Source: JBMNKL01 sp050261495 (GTDB taxonomy: Bacteria; Bacillota; Clostridia; Acetivibrionales; DTU013). From it: a stretch of 16,588 nucleotides of DNA. The notes below the pieces were generated by a model. The model was given only the letters and a program-made list of their open reading frames with translations, searched no databases and was not told the DNA's origin. Positions 14,688-16,588 of the stretch are shown piece by piece (within the stretch, counting starts at the first letter, position 1; every line of letters starts with the position of its first letter). The stretch spans positions 1 through 16,588 of the forward strand of contig JBLNDI010000035.1 of the NCBI GenBank assembly GCA_050261495.1, read 5' to 3'. A program made the position numbers and the translations under genes.

Positions 14688-14778
14688 TTTTTTTGCCGGA
14701 TAGGCCGGCTCCTTTATCTTTGAAAACACGCTTATCCGCCGGCGCGCTCGACAGATAAAACGGGTTTTCTTGATATTT

Positions 14779-14805
14779 ATATCGGTTTTCCAAGAATATA
14801 CTTTA
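14779..14805 (-). promoter_or_regulatory. Sigma-D type promoter for the flagellin gene
   Basis: On the minus strand TAAA (14805-14802), a 15-nt spacer and ACCGATAT (14786-14779) match the sigma-D consensus at 4/4 and 7/8. It lies 31 nt after the csrA stop codon and predicts a start near 14772, giving a long leader of about 127 nt, as expected for a CsrA-regulated flagellin. Confidence 0.85.
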
Positions 14806-14836
14806 GCATTTATTAAGAAATTTTCTGAATATTTTT

Positions 14837-15067
14837 TTAACTTTCCGATTTTTTTAGTATTTCATTCAGGTTTATCCCCATATTGATCGAAGCTGCTTTC
14901 TTGTTTTCCTCCGCTATCTGTAAAAATATCTCCTTGCGGTGGACGGAGATATTTTTAGGCGCTCTGATACCGACCCTGACCTGGTCCCCCTGCACGTCAA
15001 GAATTGTTATTTCAATATTTTCATTTATAACAATGGACTGATCCTTCTTCCTTGTCAGCACGAGCAT
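14837..15067 (-). CDS. csrA: Carbon storage/translational regulator CsrA
   Basis: CsrA is a dimeric RNA-binding protein that binds GGA-containing hairpins and blocks ribosome access. In Firmicutes its main known target is flagellin mRNA. The 76-residue product begins MLVLTRKKDQSIVIN and has ITILDVQGDQVRVGIRAPKNISVHRKEI, with the conserved Gly-Ile-x-Ala-Pro turn and Arg that contact RNA. The C-terminal tail (about residues 50-76) is longer than in proteobacterial CsrA, as in other flagellated Firmicutes. There FliW contacts the CsrA C-terminal extension. The ATG at 15067 follows GGAGG at 9 nt. Longer frames to 15097 would add residues foreign to CsrA. It overlaps fliW by 47 nt and so is likely coupled to it. 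Confidence 0.95.
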   Translation of the reverse strand: MLVLTRKKDQSIVINENIEITILDVQGDQVRVGIRAPKNISVHRKEIFLQIAEENKKAASINMGINLNEILKKSES

Positions 15068-15518
15068 TTTCCGCTTCCTCCCGTCCCTGGAGCTCATCTA
15101 ATATATAGTGTCTCACACCGTACCTTTCCGTGTCAAGGATCAGCTGTTTCCCCTTCCTGTTCTCCGTATTGATTATAAGCGGCGCTTGCAGGTTCATCGT
15201 CATTTTGGTGATATCCTCCGGCACAACGACTATGCTGTAAACGGCAACGGTGTCCGGACTGGCGATTCCCAGTTCGTTCAGGGTTTCGTCGTCTATATTT
15301 ATTTCATAATCCCTTTTAATTGCGAACGGATCAACAATAACAAAGGCGGGTTTTGGTTCATCCACGCCCTGAAGCCATTTGAACGGGGAGGCCTTGTCTT
15401 CATTTTCAATCATGACAAACCTCCTGACCTCATCAAAACCCGGAAGTCCGCTATTGAAATATATTATCCCGCTTTCATCGACTTCCAGTTCCCCAAAATA
15501 CCTTGTTTCAAGAATCAT
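15021..15518 (-). CDS. fliW: Flagellar assembly factor FliW (CsrA antagonist)
   Basis: FliW binds either flagellin or CsrA. When flagellin is exported, free FliW sequesters CsrA and flagellin translation resumes. The 165-residue product has the family signatures TRYFGELEVDESGIIYF, GLPGFDEVRRFVMIE, WLQGVDEPKPAFVIVDPF and VAVYSIVVVPEDITKMTMNL followed by LQAPLIINTENRKGKQLIL. The ATG at 15518 has GGGAG 8 nt upstream. The ATG at 15533, five codons earlier, lacks a site at proper spacing. The last 15 or so residues (rich in Ala/Glu/Lys, ending HCYK) are encoded within the region that overlaps csrA. Confidence 0.95.
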   Translation of the reverse strand: MILETRYFGELEVDESGIIYFNSGLPGFDEVRRFVMIENEDKASPFKWLQGVDEPKPAFVIVDPFAIKRDYEINIDDETLNELGIASPDTVAVYSIVVVPEDITKMTMNLQAPLIINTENRKGKQLILDTERYGVRHYILDELQGREEAENARADKEEGSVHCYK

Positions 15519-15541
15519 TGCGTCATCTCCCATCCCGCAAG

Positions 15542-16120
15542 TTATATATATGCGCTAAAGCCATCGCTAAAACCCCTGTGCACATACTTCATGCTTATTG
15601 AAGCATATTGGGCCACGCTAATTTTCACCTTTGCCGGAGTATACCTGATGCTGACCCCGCCCGGCGTATAGACTCCCATTACCCTGCCTTGCGCACCGCC
15701 GCTGCTTGAAATCCTGACGCCTCCTGTAACTGTTGCCTTCGGCCTGGCTTTCGGTATGAAATCAAGCACGAATTCATGCTCCGGGTAAGCATCCCGCAAA
15801 GCAATGTCGGGCATCGGGTCAACCGGGTTTTCCAGTGCCGCTATGCTGTCGCCGTCTTCGGCAACCTTGCCGATGTAAGCCAACGCTTGCTGCATTCCCT
15901 GCTGTGCCGCTTTACGCGTCAGGTCGATCGGGTCCATCAGTCCCATGGTGTCGAAACACTCGTCCGAATCAATTATCACCCTGGGCATCTCCGTATGGAT
16001 GTCGATTTTTACATCCTCACGGCTGAATTCCAACCGTGCCCTGCGCGATTCTATCGTCAATTGCGGCCTTGTAGTTTCCACATGCAGTTTTGTCGGTACG
16101 CTTCTTATTTCCAGACCCAT
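15542..16120 (-). CDS. DUF6470 family protein (YviE-like)
   Basis: A 192-residue protein found in Firmicutes between flgL and fliW (yviE in Bacillus subtilis). Its molecular role is unknown. The N-terminal half has alternating-residue beta strands (EIRSVPTKLHVETTRPQLTI, ARLEFSREDVKIDIHTEMP) and the middle has a conserved helix (MDPIDLTRKAAQQGMQQALA). The C-terminal part is again strand-rich with a Gly/Ser turn region (VRISSSGGAQG). There is no signal peptide or membrane segment. The ATG at 16120 follows GGTG at about 6 nt. It sits 65 nt after flgL and 23 nt before fliW, so it is co-transcribed with the hook-junction and regulatory genes. Confidence 0.85.
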   Translation of the reverse strand: MGLEIRSVPTKLHVETTRPQLTIESRRARLEFSREDVKIDIHTEMPRVIIDSDECFDTMGLMDPIDLTRKAAQQGMQQALAYIGKVAEDGDSIAALENPVDPMPDIALRDAYPEHEFVLDFIPKARPKATVTGGVRISSSGGAQGRVMGVYTPGGVSIRYTPAKVKISVAQYASISMKYVHRGFSDGFSAYI

Positions 16121-16146
16121 TTAATCACCATCCGAGGCAGTTTGCC

Positions 16147-16163
16147 GCATTCCGCCGGAATGC
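16147..16163 (-). other. Short hairpin between flgL and the DUF6470 gene
   Basis: GCATTCC (16147-16153) and GGAATGC (16157-16163) form a 7-bp stem with a 3-nt loop, just after the flgL stop. No T-run follows, so it is not a normal terminator. It may affect mRNA processing or stability between flgL and the downstream genes. Confidence 0.4.
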
Positions 16164-16185
16164 CTGCCCTGGCGTCCGCCGCCGG

Positions 16186-16588
16186 CTACCGCAGAAAATC
16201 TATCAGCGACGGCATTATAATCCTTGCGCCGCCGGCAAGAGATGCCCTGTATACATTCTCCTCGTTTTTCAGGTTCATGATGACGTCGGTCATGTCAATA
16301 TTTTCATTTTCACTCATGAGCCCGGTAAAATTGGTATAATCGTTCAGCGTCCTGTAGATTGTAAGCTCAATCCTGTTTATCCGCGCTCCTATATCCGACC
16401 TGACCCTGAGCACATTGTCTATGTTTGCTTCAAAATCCTGTATTTTGGATCTTATGGCGTCATAATCCGCCGATTCCAGCGCCGCAATCAATTCATCCAT
16501 ATCCTGTATTAACTTGCCGGTAGTCCCTGCTGCGGCTATGCTCGCGCCGTCGTTGAAAAGGTCGCCGCCGGCGACATTGATATTTATG
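16186..16588 (-). CDS. flgL: Flagellar hook-filament junction protein FlgL (C-terminal part)
   Basis: The frame is open to the right edge, so only the last ~133 residues are seen. FlgL (HAP3) is the junction protein joining hook to filament and is distantly related to flagellin. The visible part includes VAGGDLFNDGAS, the helical IAALESADYDAIRSKIQDF, NVLRVRSDIGARINRIEL and the final helix ENENIDMTDVIMNLKNEENV ending MPSLIDFLR. This is the D1/D0 C-terminal pattern of FlgL, with the LFD-type helix contributing to filament-axis packing. Its position before DUF6470-fliW-csrA agrees with this assignment. Confidence 0.88.
   Translation of the reverse strand, partial: ININVAGGDLFNDGASIAAAGTTGKLIQDMDELIAALESADYDAIRSKIQDFEANIDNVLRVRSDIGARINRIELTIYRTLNDYTNFTGLMSENENIDMTDVIMNLKNEENVYRASLAGGARIIMPSLIDFLR

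Noticed and set aside
13861..14703. Long plus-strand open frame (280 codons) opposite the flagellin gene
   Set aside because: It is the antisense shadow of a highly conserved flagellin gene. It has no ribosome site, and its Ser/Ala/Leu-rich translation mirrors flagellin codon use.
14646..14729. Upstream-extended flagellin start adding 28 residues
   Set aside because: The added residues are unlike any flagellin N-terminus, and the AAGGAGG site is placed for the ATG at 14645.
15108..15671. Plus-strand open frame of 187 codons opposite fliW and DUF6470
   Set aside because: It covers two genes with strong family signatures on the other strand and has no start signal.

Overview
This window reads as the late-flagellar region of a Gram-positive, peritrichous-type bacterium of class Clostridia (moderate GC; Acetivibrio/Ruminiclostridium-like, the genus being a guess). 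The evidence is strong AAGGAGG-type ribosome binding sites, the flgL - DUF6470 (yviE-like) - fliW - csrA - flagellin order known from Bacillus and Clostridia, and sigma-D (SigD/sigma-28) type promoters.

Reading the minus strand from the right edge: the 3' end of flgL, a DUF6470 gene, fliW and csrA (overlapping by 47 nt), then a short flagellin with its own sigma-D promoter, a GGA-rich CsrA-target-like leader and a perfect-palindrome terminator. Next come a small helical protein I do not recognise, hflK-hflC (SPFH membrane proteins), and a two-gene glycosyltransferase operon: a GT2-TPR protein, then a TPR-GT4-methyltransferase fusion. After a plus-strand block, the minus strand resumes with flaG - fliD - fliS - FlgN/FliT-like chaperone.

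On the plus strand, 4049-7135 holds three genes matching three consecutive steps of the WbpB/WbpD/WbpE (WlbA/B/C) pathway: an NAD-dependent sugar dehydrogenase, a left-handed beta-helix acetyltransferase and a PLP aminotransferase. Together they would make a 2,3-diacetamido-2,3-dideoxyhexuronic acid nucleotide sugar. The left edge carries the 3' part of an alpha/beta hydrolase gene that looks unrelated to motility.

The main result is regulatory. Four sites with the architecture (TAAA-like)-N15-(NYCGATAT), all with exactly 15-nt spacers, sit in front of the flagellin, flaG-fliD-fliS, the sugar-biosynthesis genes and the glycosyltransferase operon. This wires a dedicated sugar pathway, two multidomain glycosyltransferases and a methyltransferase to filament assembly. 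I infer a flagellin glycosylation system that would build a short glycan, with a diacetamido-uronic acid and probably a methylated sugar, on the Ser/Thr-rich central segment of the 257-residue flagellin. The FliW-CsrA-flagellin feedback circuit is encoded alongside. No mobile element, CRISPR array, tRNA or rRNA was seen. No gene-free stretch exceeds 300 bases.
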